Shown here: piece by piece, positions 11,455-22,036 of the stretch
Layout: each line of letters begins with the position of its first letter
Position numbering within the stretch: position 1 is the stretch's first letter
Source of the DNA: Achromobacter pestifer
GTDB lineage: Bacteria; Pseudomonadota; Gammaproteobacteria; Burkholderiales; Burkholderiaceae_B
Length of the DNA: 64,000 nt
NCBI RefSeq assembly: GCF_013267355.1
Contig: NZ_CP053985.1
Span: 6,386,001-6,450,000, forward strand
Direction of reading: 5' to 3'
The notes under the pieces: generated by a model
Database searches by the model: none
The model's input: only the letters and a program-made list of their open reading frames with translations
What the model was told of the DNA's origin: nothing
Position numbers and translations under genes: made by a program

Positions 11455-14400
11455 ATGCCTAACTCCACCGCCACGGCCGGACTTGGCGATTTGCAAGACC
11501 TGCTCAGCGCGGGCGTGCAACATGCCAGGGAACTCAGCCTCCTCGCCCGCTATCACTCCGTGATGCTGTTCGGCGGCGGCATGGTGCTGTCCGTCCTGAT
11601 CGTGCTTGCAGCCTGCCTGGTTCTATACAACGCGGCGCATGCCGCCATCGCCAGGCTGCACACGGAACTCATGGCGCACCAGTCTCTGGTGAACCTGGAT
11701 CTCGAAGGCAAGCAGACCGCCATGCGGCGTGGCGTCATCAATGCCGAGCTGCTCTGGAAGGCGCGGCCCGTCCCGACGCGCGAAACCGAGGCCGCGTTCC
11801 GCGCCGGCCATGGCCGGGTCCAGCTGCAAGCCAGCGTCGGCCTCACTCCCATTCTGGCGGTAGCCGATGCCGCGGCGGCCGATGCCGCGGCGGCCGATGC
11901 CGCGGCGGCCGATGCCGCGGCGGCCGACAAGCACGCCCGCTACCTGGGCATGCTGGAACTGCAGGCGTATACGGCGACCGCCAGCCAACAGGAAAGAAGA
12001 TCGCCGCTGATGGCATACGGATACAGCCCCAACCTGCGCTTCCTGGCCCTGATGCCCGCACCGCGCATGGACTTTCCGCAACTGCTGGAGCGCGTCGGCG
12101 CCTCGGATACCGCTGACCTCATCAGCCGCCTGTCCTATGATCTGGGCGCCTTGGAGGATCCAGACCTGGCCGCGCTATGGGCCTCGACCCGCCGCATCTT
12201 GTGGCAACCTCCCGCGCTCAATCCTTTGACGGGCCAGAACGTAATCAAGCTCGTCGAACCCGCATTCGACGGACTTCAGCCTTTTTTCATCTTCGTGAGC
12301 GACTATCCCGTCGGCGCCTTGGCCGCGCGCCTGGACGGCATCCCCGCCGGCACGGCCGTGGCGCTGGTGGATGGCGACGGCCGCATTCTGCTTGAAGCCG
12401 ACCGCGCGCGGTCCATCACTCACCCGGATGGGCCAGTGCGCACGGCCCTGACCTCCCACTCATGGAAGCAAACCGGACCAAAACCGCAGACGCACTACCA
12501 GCATGGCATCTTCAGTGTCAGCGGCCCGCTGCTGGACACCGGCTGGACCCTGGTGTACGCCTATCCCTGGCGCACCGTCGCCGCCGCGCTCCTGCCCAGC
12601 CTGGCGCTGTATCTGACCGTGACCATCCTGCTGCTCAGCACGCTCTGGGCGCTGTTGCTGTGGTTCAACCGCAAGGCGCTGGTCCCCGTGTATCGCCGCT
12701 CCCAGCACGTGTTCGAAAGCGAGCACATGAATCGCTCCATCATCGCATCGGCGCAGTTCGGCGTGGGCCTGGTGTCGTGCGCGAGCGGCAAGGCGCTGCT
12801 ACAGAACGCGATGATGCAGCGCTACTCCGCCCGAGCCGCCGCCGGCGTGTCGCTGCACGGCTTGCTGCGCGACTGCCATGACCGCGGCGACCGCGACGCC
12901 TGGGTCCAGCGCGACCGCGAAGTCACCTTGAAGCTGGACGACGGCCGCGAGTGCGAGCTGCTGGTCAATATCGTCAAGACGCGCTACCACGGCGACGACG
13001 TGCTGCTGTGCAGCTTCTCTGATGCGACGGCGCGCAAGGACATCGAGAAGCGGCGCGAAGACGCCAGGATCGCCGCCATCGACGCTGCCCGGGCCAAGTC
13101 CGTATTCCTGGCGACCATGAGCCACGAAATCCGCACACCCTTGAATCTGGTGCTGGGCCATCTGGAACTGCTGGACCGGGATCCGAACGCCGTGGGCCAA
13201 GGCGGACGCCTGCGCACCGTCCGCGAGGCCTCGCGCGCGCTGGTCGATCTGATCAATGACATCCTGGACGTGTCGCGGATGGAGTCCGGCCAGATGACGA
13301 TCGAGCGCATACCGTTCGATCTGGCGCAGGTCGCCACCCAGGTCGTCGCCATGTTCGAGCCCGCCGCCCGCGCCAAGGGATTGCGGCTGTCGTTCAAGCC
13401 CCACAGCGGACTCGCGCAGTTTTATGCCGGCGACCCGACCCGCATACGCCAGGTCCTGATCAACCTGGTGGGCAATGCCGTCAAGTTCACCGAAGCCGGC
13501 GAAGTGGAAATTACCGCGACGCCCGGCCGGGGTCTGGCCGGCGGAACCGGCGTGCAGCTGCGCGTGCGCGACACCGGAATCGGCATGACGCCCGAGCAGG
13601 CGGCGCGCGTGTTCACCCTGTACGCGCAAACCGACGGGTCGATAAGCCGCCGCTACGGCGGCACCGGACTGGGATTGCCGATCAGCAAGAAGCTGGTCGA
13701 AATGATGGACGGGACGCTGTCCGTCGCTTGTTCCACCGGTAGAGGCAGCGTCTTCAGCGTGGCGTTGCCGCTGCAAGCCTGCCAACAAACGGCTGCCGCG
13801 GCGCCACTGCCCGCCGGCCCGGTCGGCCCGCGCGCAGCCCCCGCGTCTCGCGGACTGGCGCAGGACATCCGCGTGCTGGTGGTCGACGACCACCCCGCCA
13901 ACCGCGAGCTGATCCTGGATCAGCTCGCCGCCCTGGGCATAGCCGCCGACGCCGCCGAAGGCGCGGCCGCCGCGATGCGCTGGGTAAGAATGCGCCGCTA
14001 CGACATGGTGCTGACGGATATCTCCATGCCGGAGATCAATGGCTACGCCCTGGCGCAGTTCCTGAGAGCGCGCGGCCCTGCGCTCCCTGTCGTTGCGGTC
14101 ACGGCGCACGTGGAACCCGACGAACTGCACAGCAGTGCGGCGGACTTTGACGCAATATTGCTCAAGCCTCTGTCGCTACGGGCGCTGCAACGCACGATAC
14201 GCGAGCACATTCCACAGGCTCCGCTTGGCGATGAACCCCTTGCCTTTACCGATCCGGCGACGCTGCCGCCGGATCCGGCGGTGCTGGCCGCACTGGACTC
14301 CAGTCTGAGCGCCTCGCTGGCGGCGATCCGCGACGCACTGGAGCGGGGGGACTTTCAAGGCGTGCGCGAACAGTGCCATTCGATCCGGGGAGCGTTCGCC

Positions 14401-14529
14401 ATGATAGGAAAGACCGCCGTGGCCGAACTCTGCATGCAGATGGGACAGCACGCCGTGGCCCAAGACCGCGCCAAGCTCGATGAGCGGCTGCCGGACCTGG
14501 AGACCGCCGCGCGCGCGGCCCTGCGCTGA
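11455..14529 (+). CDS. RcsC-like hybrid histidine kinase with HPt (copy 2)
   Basis: A 1024-residue paralogue of the kinase at 5833 with the same order: membrane segment about 36-60, periplasmic sensor about 61-376, membrane segment about 379-404, RcsC-type linker (SEHMNRSIIASAQFGVGLVS), HisKA with His557 in [10 protein letters not shown], HATPase with DTGIGM and [10 protein letters not shown], receiver with Asp855 in VLTDISMPE, and HPt His975 in HSIRGAFAM. The periplasmic region differs in sequence from copy 1 and carries four perfect DAAAA repeats at residues 138-157, suggesting a flexible insert or unstable linker. It is divergent from the second regulator and pilin-like gene. No recognised ligand domain is visible. 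Confidence 0.88.
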   Translation: MPNSTATAGLGDLQDLLSAGVQHARELSLLARYHSVMLFGGGMVLSVLIVLAACLVLYNAAHAAIARLHTELMAHQSLVNLDLEGKQTAMRRGVINAELLWKARPVPTRETEAAFRAGHGRVQLQASVGLTPILAVADAAAADAAAADAAAADAAAADKHARYLGMLELQAYTATASQQERRSPLMAYGYSPNLRFLALMPAPRMDFPQLLERVGASDTADLISRLSYDLGALEDPDLAALWASTRRILWQPPALNPLTGQNVIKLVEPAFDGLQPFFIFVSDYPVGALAARLDGIPAGTAVALVDGDGRILLEADRARSITHPDGPVRTALTSHSWKQTGPKPQTHYQHGIFSVSGPLLDTGWTLVYAYPWRTVAAALLPSLALYLTVTILLLSTLWALLLWFNRKALVPVYRRSQHVFESEHMNRSIIASAQFGVGLVSCASGKALLQNAMMQRYSARAAAGVSLHGLLRDCHDRGDRDAWVQRDREVTLKLDDGRECELLVNIVKTRYHGDDVLLCSFSDATARKDIEKRREDARIAAIDAARAKSVFLATMSHEIRTPLNLVLGHLELLDRDPNAVGQGGRLRTVREASRALVDLINDILDVSRMESGQMTIERIPFDLAQVATQVVAMFEPAARAKGLRLSFKPHSGLAQFYAGDPTRIRQVLINLVGNAVKFTEAGEVEITATPGRGLAGGTGVQLRVRDTGIGMTPEQAARVFTLYAQTDGSISRRYGGTGLGLPISKKLVEMMDGTLSVACSTGRGSVFSVALPLQACQQTAAAAPLPAGPVGPRAAPASRGLAQDIRVLVVDDHPANRELILDQLAALGIAADAAEGAAAAMRWVRMRRYDMVLTDISMPEINGYALAQFLRARGPALPVVAVTAHVEPDELHSSAADFDAILLKPLSLRALQRTIREHIPQAPLGDEPLAFTDPATLPPDPAVLAALDSSLSASLAAIRDALERGDFQGVREQCHSIRGAFAMIGKTAVAELCMQMGQHAVAQDRAKLDERLPDLETAARAALR
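11866..11925 (+). repeat. 15-base tandem repeat, four perfect copies, inside the kinase gene
   Basis: The unit GATGCCGCGGCGGCC is repeated four times without a mismatch and encodes (Asp-Ala-Ala-Ala-Ala)4 in the periplasmic part of the second hybrid kinase. The length is a multiple of three, so copy-number change would lengthen or shorten the sensor without breaking the frame. Identical units suggest recent expansion. Confidence 0.95.
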
Positions 14530-14649
14530 ATCCTGGGTGTTGCCGATTGTCCTCCGGCGCGCGGCCACGTATAACGTCGTCTTGGCCGCCTGCCCAGGAC
14601 CACCCGCCTGGCAGGCCCTGCGTCAACCCCCAACCAGGTGTCATCCAGC

Positions 14650-15669
14650 ATGAAGGCATACTTCCACGACGACCAGAAACTGCACCATCCGCAGACCTAT
14701 TTCTCGCGCGGCAAGATGCGCACGCCCCAGGAAGTGCCGTCGCGCCTGGACGCGTTGGCAGAGGCCGCGCGCAAGCTGGGCTTTGACGTGCAGGCGCCGC
14801 CCGACCAGGGCGCCGGCGCGATTTCGGCGGTCCACACGCTGGACTACCTGCGTTTCCTGCAAGGGGCGCACGCTGCCTGGAAACAGCTGCCCGACGATTG
14901 GGGCGACGAAGTCGTCTCCAATGTCTTCGTGCGCGAACCCAACGCCCTGCGCGGCGTGCTGGCCCAGGCCGCGCGCTACCTGGCCGACGGCAGTTGCCCG
15001 GTCGGCCAGCACACCTGGCACTCGGCCTACTGGTCGGCGCAATGCGCCATCGCCGGCGCCGACACGTTGTTGGCGGGCGAGCGCCACGCCTATGCCATCT
15101 GCCGCCCGCCCGGCCACCATGCGCGGCGCGACGCGGCCGGCGGCTTCTGCTATTTGAACAATGCCGCCATCGCCGCCCAGCGCCTGAGCTCGCGCTTTCC
15201 GCGCGTGGCGATCCTGGACACCGACATGCATCACGGCCAGGGCATCCAGGAGATCTTCTACGAGCGCAGCGACGTGCTGTACGTATCCATCCACGGCGAC
15301 CCCGAAAACTTCTACCCCGTGGTCGCCGGCCATGAAGACGAACGCGGCGCGGGCGCCGGCTACGGCTACAACATCAACCTGCCCATGCCGCATGGTTCGC
15401 CGGAATCGGTGTTCTTCGACAAGCTGGACCAGGCGCGCCGCGCCATCGAACTGTTCCAGCCCGACGCCCTGGTCCTGTCGCTGGGTTTCGACATCTTCGA
15501 GAAAGACCCGCAGGCCATGGTCGCCGTCAGCGAGAACGGCTTCGAACGCCTGGGCCGGGAAGTCGGCGGCCTGAAACTGCCGACCCTGATCGTGCAGGAA
15601 GGCGGCTATTACATCGAAGGCCTGGAATCGAACGCCTCGCGCTTCTTCGGCGGACTGGCTTCGGCCTGA
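14650..15669 (+). CDS. acetylpolyamine amidohydrolase-like / histone deacetylase family enzyme
   Basis: A 339-residue zinc amidohydrolase of the HDAC/AcuC/AphA superfamily. The catalytic tandem His is in CRPPGHHARRDAAGG, zinc ligands are Asp192 and His194 (DTDMHHGQG) and Asp281 (LGFDIFEKD), and the transition-state Tyr is in QEGGYY. Overall sequence and length are closest to bacterial acetylpolyamine amidohydrolases, which remove acetyl groups from acetylputrescine and similar amines. ATG 14650 starts the first beta strand (MKAYFHDD); a GTG at 14638 is possible. It precedes the GntR gene on the same strand by 258 bases and may supply or scavenge amines, but a link to the following operon is not proven. 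Confidence 0.85.
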   Translation: MKAYFHDDQKLHHPQTYFSRGKMRTPQEVPSRLDALAEAARKLGFDVQAPPDQGAGAISAVHTLDYLRFLQGAHAAWKQLPDDWGDEVVSNVFVREPNALRGVLAQAARYLADGSCPVGQHTWHSAYWSAQCAIAGADTLLAGERHAYAICRPPGHHARRDAAGGFCYLNNAAIAAQRLSSRFPRVAILDTDMHHGQGIQEIFYERSDVLYVSIHGDPENFYPVVAGHEDERGAGAGYGYNINLPMPHGSPESVFFDKLDQARRAIELFQPDALVLSLGFDIFEKDPQAMVAVSENGFERLGREVGGLKLPTLIVQEGGYYIEGLESNASRFFGGLASA

Positions 15670-15802
15670 CCCCATGCGCTGCCGGCGTCCCGCCGCGGAC
15701 GCCGGCTGCAAGCCACCGCCGCAGGGAAACGCGGCGCTAGTGGTTTTCCCTAAAAATGGAAAAGCCCGGTTCACAAGCCGGATCGCCTCCGGTACATTTC
15801 GT

Positions 15803-15821
15803 CCAGTGGCCTGACCACTGG
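15803..15821. promoter_or_regulatory. inverted repeat CCAGTGG/CCACTGG, candidate GntR operator
   Basis: Perfect 7-base arms with a 5-base spacer lie about 107 bases upstream of the FadR-type regulator gene. The centre reads TGGCCTGACCA, in the style of the TGG-N-CCA sites bound by FadR-subfamily GntR proteins. Autoregulation is the simplest role. Inference. Confidence 0.4.
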
Positions 15822-15927
15822 GCCACCAGATATCCAGACACTCCTGGCGCTCTCCGGGGCGCCATGCAAGACAAGCCCGGACAGACCCATTACCCTCTAC
15901 CTCCCGATCACCCACCCGACCGCAACA

Positions 15928-16662
15928 ATGACCTCTCTCCAGGCCGTCGCCTCCACCCGCCTCTACCGCATGATTGCCGACCAGATCGCCGCGCGCATCA
16001 AGGCGGGCGACTTCCCCGCGGGCGGGCGGCTGCCGGCCGAGCGCGAGCTGGCCGAACAGTTGCAGGTCAGCCGCGCCTCGGTGCGCGAAGCGCTGATCGC
16101 GCTGGAAATCGAAGGCTATGTGGAGGTCCGAGTGGGCACGGGCGTGTTCGTGAACCCGGCGCGCGAAGACGGCCAGTACCAGTCGCCGCAGCAGGCGCCG
16201 CTTGCCGCCAACGGCGTCGAAGCCACCGATATCGGCCCCTTCGACCTGCTGGAAACCCGCTTGCTGCTGGAGCCCGAGTGCGCGGCCCTGGCGGCGCAGA
16301 AGGCATCGCCGGCCCAGATCGCGGCGATCCGCGCGGCCCACGACGGCATGTCCCTGACCGAATCGCCCAGCGTCCACGACCGCGCCTTCCACAGCGCGAT
16401 CGGCGCGGCCTGCGGCAACGCGGCGCTGGCCGCGGCAATTTCCCATATCTGGCACCTGAGCACGCTCAGCCCGGTATTCAACCGCCTTGAAGAACACTTC
16501 GTGACCACCAAGGTGTGGAGCGAAGCCCAGCAGGAACACGAACGCATCCTCGCGGCCATTTCCGACCGCGATCCCATCCGCGCGCGCCACGCCATGCACG
16601 ACCACCTGGTTGGCATCCTGGCGCGCCTGCGGGAAGACTTCGGCAGCGTTGGGATCCGATGA
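15928..16662 (+). CDS. FadR-subfamily GntR transcriptional regulator
   Basis: A 244-residue regulator. Residues about 8-78 form the winged helix with GDFPAGGRLPAERELAEQLQ and VSRASVREALIALEIEGYVE, the classic GntR signature. Residues about 95-230 are an all-helical FCD effector domain with the metal-binding histidines in HDRAFHSAIG, HERILAAI and MHDHLVGIL. The start ATG 15928 has no strong ribosome site. It is on the same strand, 187 bases ahead of the ABC/TRAP catabolic operon, which it very likely represses until an acid ligand binds the FCD domain. Ligand unknown. Confidence 0.9.
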   Translation: MTSLQAVASTRLYRMIADQIAARIKAGDFPAGGRLPAERELAEQLQVSRASVREALIALEIEGYVEVRVGTGVFVNPAREDGQYQSPQQAPLAANGVEATDIGPFDLLETRLLLEPECAALAAQKASPAQIAAIRAAHDGMSLTESPSVHDRAFHSAIGAACGNAALAAAISHIWHLSTLSPVFNRLEEHFVTTKVWSEAQQEHERILAAISDRDPIRARHAMHDHLVGILARLREDFGSVGIR

Positions 16663-16849
16663 TTTGATGAACGCCTGAATCCTGGCCTGACGCCCAGGCC
16701 CCCTCCCTGACCGACCGTGCAAGCACCGCCGGCGCAAGACGCGCCGCCTGCGGCAAGGGGAGCGGCTTGCCCGCCGATACGCAAACAGCAGTTCCGCAGC
16801 ACCCGCAGTACCCGTAAGTCCAATACCTAAAACACATCAAGGTGAAAAC

Positions 16850-18355
16850 ATGCAGCTGACCCGTACCGTGAAGCTTTTGAGCGCGGCGCTATTGGCGCTT
16901 GGCGCCCATGCCGCCCAGGCCAACAAGGCTGACAACTCCCTCAACATCGCCTTCGACGCAGCGCCCGCCACGCTGGACGCCTACAAGGAATCGGACCGTC
17001 CGGGCCTGGCGCTGGCGCGCATGGTGTTCTCGGGGCTGCTGCAGAAAAACCAGGACACGGGCGAATTCGGCCCGGCCATCGCCACCGGCTACAAGTTCGT
17101 GGACGACACCACCATCGAACTGCCGATCCGCAAGGACGTGAAGTTCCATGACGGCTCGCTGCTGACCATCGACGACGTGCTGTACACGTTGAACCTGGTG
17201 TCATCCGAAGGCTACAAGGCGCGCTTCCAGAACCAGGTCGCCTGGATTGCCAAGGCCGAGAAAGCGTCCGACGACACGGTCCGCATCAAGATGAAGACGC
17301 CCTACCCGCTGGCGCTGGAGATGCTGTCGGAGAACCTGCCGATCTATCCGCGCAAGTACTACGAGGCCAACCAGTCCGACATGGGCGCCAAGCCCATCGG
17401 CACCGGCCCCTACCGCCTGGTCGAAAGCCAGCCCGGCAGCCGCTACGTCTACGAACGCTTCGAGGACTATTTCGGCGCCAAGCCCGCCGTGCAGAAGCTG
17501 GTGGTGCGCGTGCTGCCGGACGCCAACACCCAGTACGCCGAGATGCTGTCCGGCGGCCTGGACTGGATCTGGCGCGTGCCGCCGGACGTGGCCAAGCGCA
17601 TGGAAAAGCAGCCGGCCGTCACGGTCAAGAGCAGCAGCATCATGCGCATCAGCTATATCTCGCTGAACCCGCGCGCGGACGACGGCAAGTCGCCGCTGGC
17701 CAAACAGGAAGTGCGCCAGGCCATCAACTACGCCATCGACCGCGAAGCCATCCGCAAGGCATTGGTCGGCGGCGCGTCCAAGGTGATCAACGCAGCCTGC
17801 AACCCGGCGCAGTTCGGCTGCGCCGCCGATGTGCAGACCTACAAATTCGACCCCGCCCGCGCCAAGCAGCTGCTGGCCCAAGCCGGCTATCCCAACGGCG
17901 TGACCCTGGACCTGGTGATCTCGGCGCCGCCGCGCGCCATCCTGGACGCCGCCGCCGCGCAGATGGCGCAGGCCGGCATCAAGCTGAACCTGGTCGAGCA
18001 GCAGTACGGCACCGCCATGACCAACTGGCGCGAAGGCAAGATCGCCATGCTGTCGTCCAACTGGGGGTCCTACGGCATCGCCGACGCGGCGCTGTCGACC
18101 AGCAACTTCTTCCGCGGCGGCCCGGACGACCAGGCGCGCAATCCGGAAGTGATCAAGTTCCTGGAAACCGCCGACACCTCCGTGGACCGCGAACTGCGCG
18201 CCAAGAACTACGCCGCCGCCCAGAAGATCGTGGCCGACCAGGCCTACTGGGTGCCGCTGTGGAACCACTCGCTCAACGCCGTGCAGTCCAAGGACCTGAA
18301 TTTCTCGGTCGACGGCGACGAGTTCCCGCGTTTCTACAAGGCCCGCTGGAACTGA
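16850..18355 (+). CDS. ABC transporter substrate-binding protein (oligopeptide/dipeptide type)
   Basis: Periplasmic binding protein of the SBP_bac_5 family, 501 residues, with a signal peptide cut near AHAAQA (residue 24). It contains the family pattern from residue about 27 (LNIAFDAAPATLDAY), the IELPIRKDVKFHDGS motif and the PIGTGPYRL motif. It is the first gene of the operon and precedes two permeases and two ATPases. The family binds peptides, nickel complexes, opines and other amides, so the true ligand is open. No lipobox is visible; it is probably soluble in the periplasm. Confidence 0.92.
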   Translation: MQLTRTVKLLSAALLALGAHAAQANKADNSLNIAFDAAPATLDAYKESDRPGLALARMVFSGLLQKNQDTGEFGPAIATGYKFVDDTTIELPIRKDVKFHDGSLLTIDDVLYTLNLVSSEGYKARFQNQVAWIAKAEKASDDTVRIKMKTPYPLALEMLSENLPIYPRKYYEANQSDMGAKPIGTGPYRLVESQPGSRYVYERFEDYFGAKPAVQKLVVRVLPDANTQYAEMLSGGLDWIWRVPPDVAKRMEKQPAVTVKSSSIMRISYISLNPRADDGKSPLAKQEVRQAINYAIDREAIRKALVGGASKVINAACNPAQFGCAADVQTYKFDPARAKQLLAQAGYPNGVTLDLVISAPPRAILDAAAAQMAQAGIKLNLVEQQYGTAMTNWREGKIAMLSSNWGSYGIADAALSTSNFFRGGPDDQARNPEVIKFLETADTSVDRELRAKNYAAAQKIVADQAYWVPLWNHSLNAVQSKDLNFSVDGDEFPRFYKARWN

Positions 18356-18440
18356 CCGGCCCCGCCGGCATGGCCCCGTTCCCACGCCCTGAGGGGCGCG
18401 AGCGGCGGCCAATCCGGCGCATACCGTCATAGGTAGCCCC

Positions 18441-19358
18441 ATGATTGCATTCCTGTTTCGCCGCCTGGTGGTGTCCGCGCTGCTGGTGGTGTTCGTCTCG
18501 CTGATCAGCTTCTCGCTGGTGTTCGCTTCCGGCAATCCGGCTGCGCGCCTGGCCGGCGAAGGCAGCGCCGCCGACGCCGCCCGGCTGGCCCAGCTGCACG
18601 GCTTCAACGATCCCATCCTGGTGCAGTACGGCCGCTGGCTGGGCGGCGTCGCCCGCGGCGATTTCGGCGACAGCCTGTACTTCAGCCGCCCGGTGGCCGA
18701 ACTGCTGACCCAGCATTTCCCGGCCACCGCCAAGCTGGGCCTGGCCGCCATGCTGTTCGCGCTGCTGCTGGCGATTCCGCTGGGCGTGCTGGCCGGTTTG
18801 CGCCGGGGCTCGCTGATCGACCGCGCCACCATGCTGTTGTCGGCCTGCGCCCAGGCCATGCCGCCGTTCTGCCTGGCCTTCCTGCTCATCATCGTCTTCA
18901 GCGTGCGCAACCAATGGCTGCCGGCCTCGGGCTTTGACAGCTGGAAGCACTATGTGATGCCCGTGACCGCGCTGGGCCTGTTCGCCATGCCGGCGATGCT
19001 GCGCCTGATGAAGTCCGAAATGGAAACCGTGCTGGCCACCGACTACATCCGCACCGCCCGCGCCATGGGCCTGGGCGGTCCCAGCGTCGTGCTCAAGTAC
19101 GCGTTGCGCAACGCGCTGCGGCCGCTGGTGTCGCTGGCCGCGGCCCAGATGGGCACGCTGCTGGCCGGCTCCGTCGTCATCGAGACCGTGTTCGCCATCA
19201 ACGGCGCGGGCCTCTTGGCCTGGACTTCGATCCTGCGCGGCGACTTTCCCACGATGCAGGCGCTGATCCTGATCTTCGCCCTGATCTACATCGTCCTGAC
19301 CCTGGCCGCCGACCTGATCAACGGTTGGCTCGACCCCCGCGTGCGAGTTTCATCATGA
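18441..19358 (+). CDS. ABC transporter permease, DppB/OppB type
   Basis: A 305-residue inner-membrane permease with six expected hydrophobic segments. The N-terminus (FLFRRLVVSALLVVFVSLIS) and the GDFGDSLYFSRPV motif are typical of DppB. The ATPase-contact loop is seen as DYIRTARAMGL. It is 85 bases after the binding-protein gene, and its stop overlaps the start of the partner permease (ATGA), so the two are translated together. Confidence 0.93.
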   Translation: MIAFLFRRLVVSALLVVFVSLISFSLVFASGNPAARLAGEGSAADAARLAQLHGFNDPILVQYGRWLGGVARGDFGDSLYFSRPVAELLTQHFPATAKLGLAAMLFALLLAIPLGVLAGLRRGSLIDRATMLLSACAQAMPPFCLAFLLIIVFSVRNQWLPASGFDSWKHYVMPVTALGLFAMPAMLRLMKSEMETVLATDYIRTARAMGLGGPSVVLKYALRNALRPLVSLAAAQMGTLLAGSVVIETVFAINGAGLLAWTSILRGDFPTMQALILIFALIYIVLTLAADLINGWLDPRVRVSS

Positions 19359-20224
19359 GCAGCGTCATCGCCTCCTCCTTTCCCGTCCGCTCCCGCGGCG
19401 AACGCGCGGCGCGCGTGGGCCGCGGCTTCGGCCTGGCCATGCTGGCGCTGCTGGTGCTGGCCGGCCTGCTCGGTCCTTATCTGATCCCGCATGACCCGTA
19501 CACGCAGGACCTGCTGGCGCGGCTGCAGGAACCCGTCTGGGCCGAAGACGGCAGCTGGAACCACATCCTGGGCACCGACCAGCTGGGCCGCGACGTGCTG
19601 GCGCGCGCGCTGTACGGCGTGCGCGTGTCGGCGCTGATCGGCCTGTCGGTCGCGCTGATGGGCGGGCTGATCGGCACCACGCTGGGCGTGGCCGCGGGCT
19701 ACTTCGGCGGCGCAATCGACCGCGTCGTGTCCTTCCTGATCACCGCGCGCCTGGCGCTGCCCATCATCCTGGTGGCGCTGGCGGTGGTGTCGGTGGTCGG
19801 CGCATCGCTCACCGTGGTGGTGCTGGTGCTGGGCCTGCTGCTGTGGGAACGCTATGCGCTGGTGGCCCGCACCATGGCGGCCGGCCTGCGCAATGCCGAG
19901 TTCGTCACGGCGTCGCGCCTGCAAGGCTGCACCCACCTGCAGATCATCTGGCGCGACATTCTGCCCAACCTGGTGGGCAACCTGCTCATCATCGGCACCG
20001 TGGACGCCGCCATGGCGATCACCCTGGAGGCATCGCTGTCGTTCCTGGGCCTGGGCGTGCCGGCGCCGATGCCGTCGCTGGGTCTGATGATCGCCGAAGG
20101 CAAGGAAAACATGCTGTTCCAGCCTTCGTTGGTGGTGATCCCCAGCGTGGTGCTGTTCGTGCTGGTGCTGTGCGTGAACCGCGCCGGCGAATCGCTGCGC
20201 GCCGTGCAAATGAAGAAAGGCTGA
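19355..20224 (+). CDS. ABC transporter permease, DppC/OppC type
   Basis: A 289-residue second permease. It has the family motifs HILGTDQLGRDVLARALYG and the contact loop EFVTASRLQGC, with about six membrane segments. The chosen ATG at 19355 overlaps the stop of the upstream permease by four bases (ATGA), and an upstream in-frame start at 19325 would overlap by 34 bases. It pairs with the DppB-type gene to form the pore. Confidence 0.93.
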   Translation: MSSVIASSFPVRSRGERAARVGRGFGLAMLALLVLAGLLGPYLIPHDPYTQDLLARLQEPVWAEDGSWNHILGTDQLGRDVLARALYGVRVSALIGLSVALMGGLIGTTLGVAAGYFGGAIDRVVSFLITARLALPIILVALAVVSVVGASLTVVVLVLGLLLWERYALVARTMAAGLRNAEFVTASRLQGCTHLQIIWRDILPNLVGNLLIIGTVDAAMAITLEASLSFLGLGVPAPMPSLGLMIAEGKENMLFQPSLVVIPSVVLFVLVLCVNRAGESLRAVQMKKG

Positions 20225-20228
20225 TCCC

Positions 20229-21223
20229 ATGACCGACACCAGCCATCCCCTGCTGCGGGTCCAGGACCTGCACATCGACATCCAGACGCCCACCCACGTC
20301 AAGCACGTGGTGCGCGCGGTGGACTTCAGCCTGGAGCGCGGCAAGACGCTGTGCATCGTCGGCGAATCGGGCTGCGGCAAGTCGCTGACCGCGCTGGCGC
20401 TGCTGGACCTGCTGCCGGCAGCCGCGCGCCGCCGCGTCGCCAAGCTGGAGTTCGCCGGCCAGGACCTGGCGTCGCTGACTCCCAAGGCGCTGGCGCAGCT
20501 GCGCGGCGCGCGCATCGCCATGATCTTCCAGGATCCGATGACCTCGCTGAATCCGGTGTTCCCCATCGGCACCCAGTTGGTGGACGTGCTGCGCCGGCAC
20601 AAGCGCGTCAGCCGCCGCGAGGCCGAGGAACGCGCCGAATACCTGCTGCGCCGCGTCGGCATCGCCAATCCCGACGAGCGCATGCGGCAGTATCCCTTTG
20701 AACTGTCGGGCGGCCTGCGCCAGCGCGTCATGATCGCCATGGCGCTGATGTGCGGCCCCGAATTGCTGATCGCCGACGAACCCACCACCGCCCTGGACGT
20801 GACCGTGCAGGCCGAGCTGCTGGACCTGCTGCGCGACATCCAGGCCGAGTTCGGGCTGGGCATGGTGTTCATCTCGCACGACATGGGCCTGGTGGCGCGC
20901 ATCGCCGACCACGTCATCGTCATGTACGCGGGCGACATCGTCGAAGGCGGCAGCGTGCGCGAAGTGCTGGAGCGACCCAGCCATCCCTATACGGCGATGC
21001 TGCTGAACTGTATTCCCCAGCCTGGCCGCACCGCGCCGCGCGCCGACCTGCCCACCATCGCGGGCGCCGTGCCGTCGCTGGACAGCGCCATCCGCGGCTG
21101 CGCCTTCCGCGAGCGCTGCCCGGCGGCCGAGGCCCGCTGCGCCCAGCCCTTCCCCGCGCGCGTGCAGGGCGGACACCGCTGCCTGTGCATCAAACCCGGC
21201 GCGCTGCGCCATGGAGCCGTGGC

Positions 21224-21227
<4 letters not shown>
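20229..21227 (+). CDS. ABC transporter ATPase, DppD/OppD type
   Basis: A 332-residue ATPase with Walker A GESGCGKS, Q-loop FQDPMTSLNP, signature LSGGLRQRV (a variant in which Leu replaces the usual Gln), Walker B LLIADEPTTALD and switch His in ISHDMG. A C-terminal oligopeptide-transporter extension with the cysteine pattern C-x5-C-x6-C (CAFRERCPAAEARC) is present, as in OppD proteins that may hold an iron-sulphur centre. It starts five bases after the permease stop and overlaps the next ATPase by ATGA. Confidence 0.93.

Positions 21228-22032
<805 letters not shown>

Positions 22033-22036
<4 letters not shown>

Noticed and set aside
11039..11563. Possible 174-codon gene in the gap before kinase 2
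   Set aside because: It runs into the kinase gene in another frame, lacks a start signal and has no coding character.
11866..11925. Tandem repeat considered as a CRISPR-like array
   Set aside because: Units are contiguous with no spacers and lie inside an open reading frame.
14641..16737. Long open frame antisense to the deacetylase-like and GntR genes
   Set aside because: Crosses two well supported genes and their control region; composition is that of a shadow frame.
17201..18910. Open frame of 569 codons antisense to the ABC binding protein
   Set aside because: Overlaps certain genes on the other strand and shows no domain.
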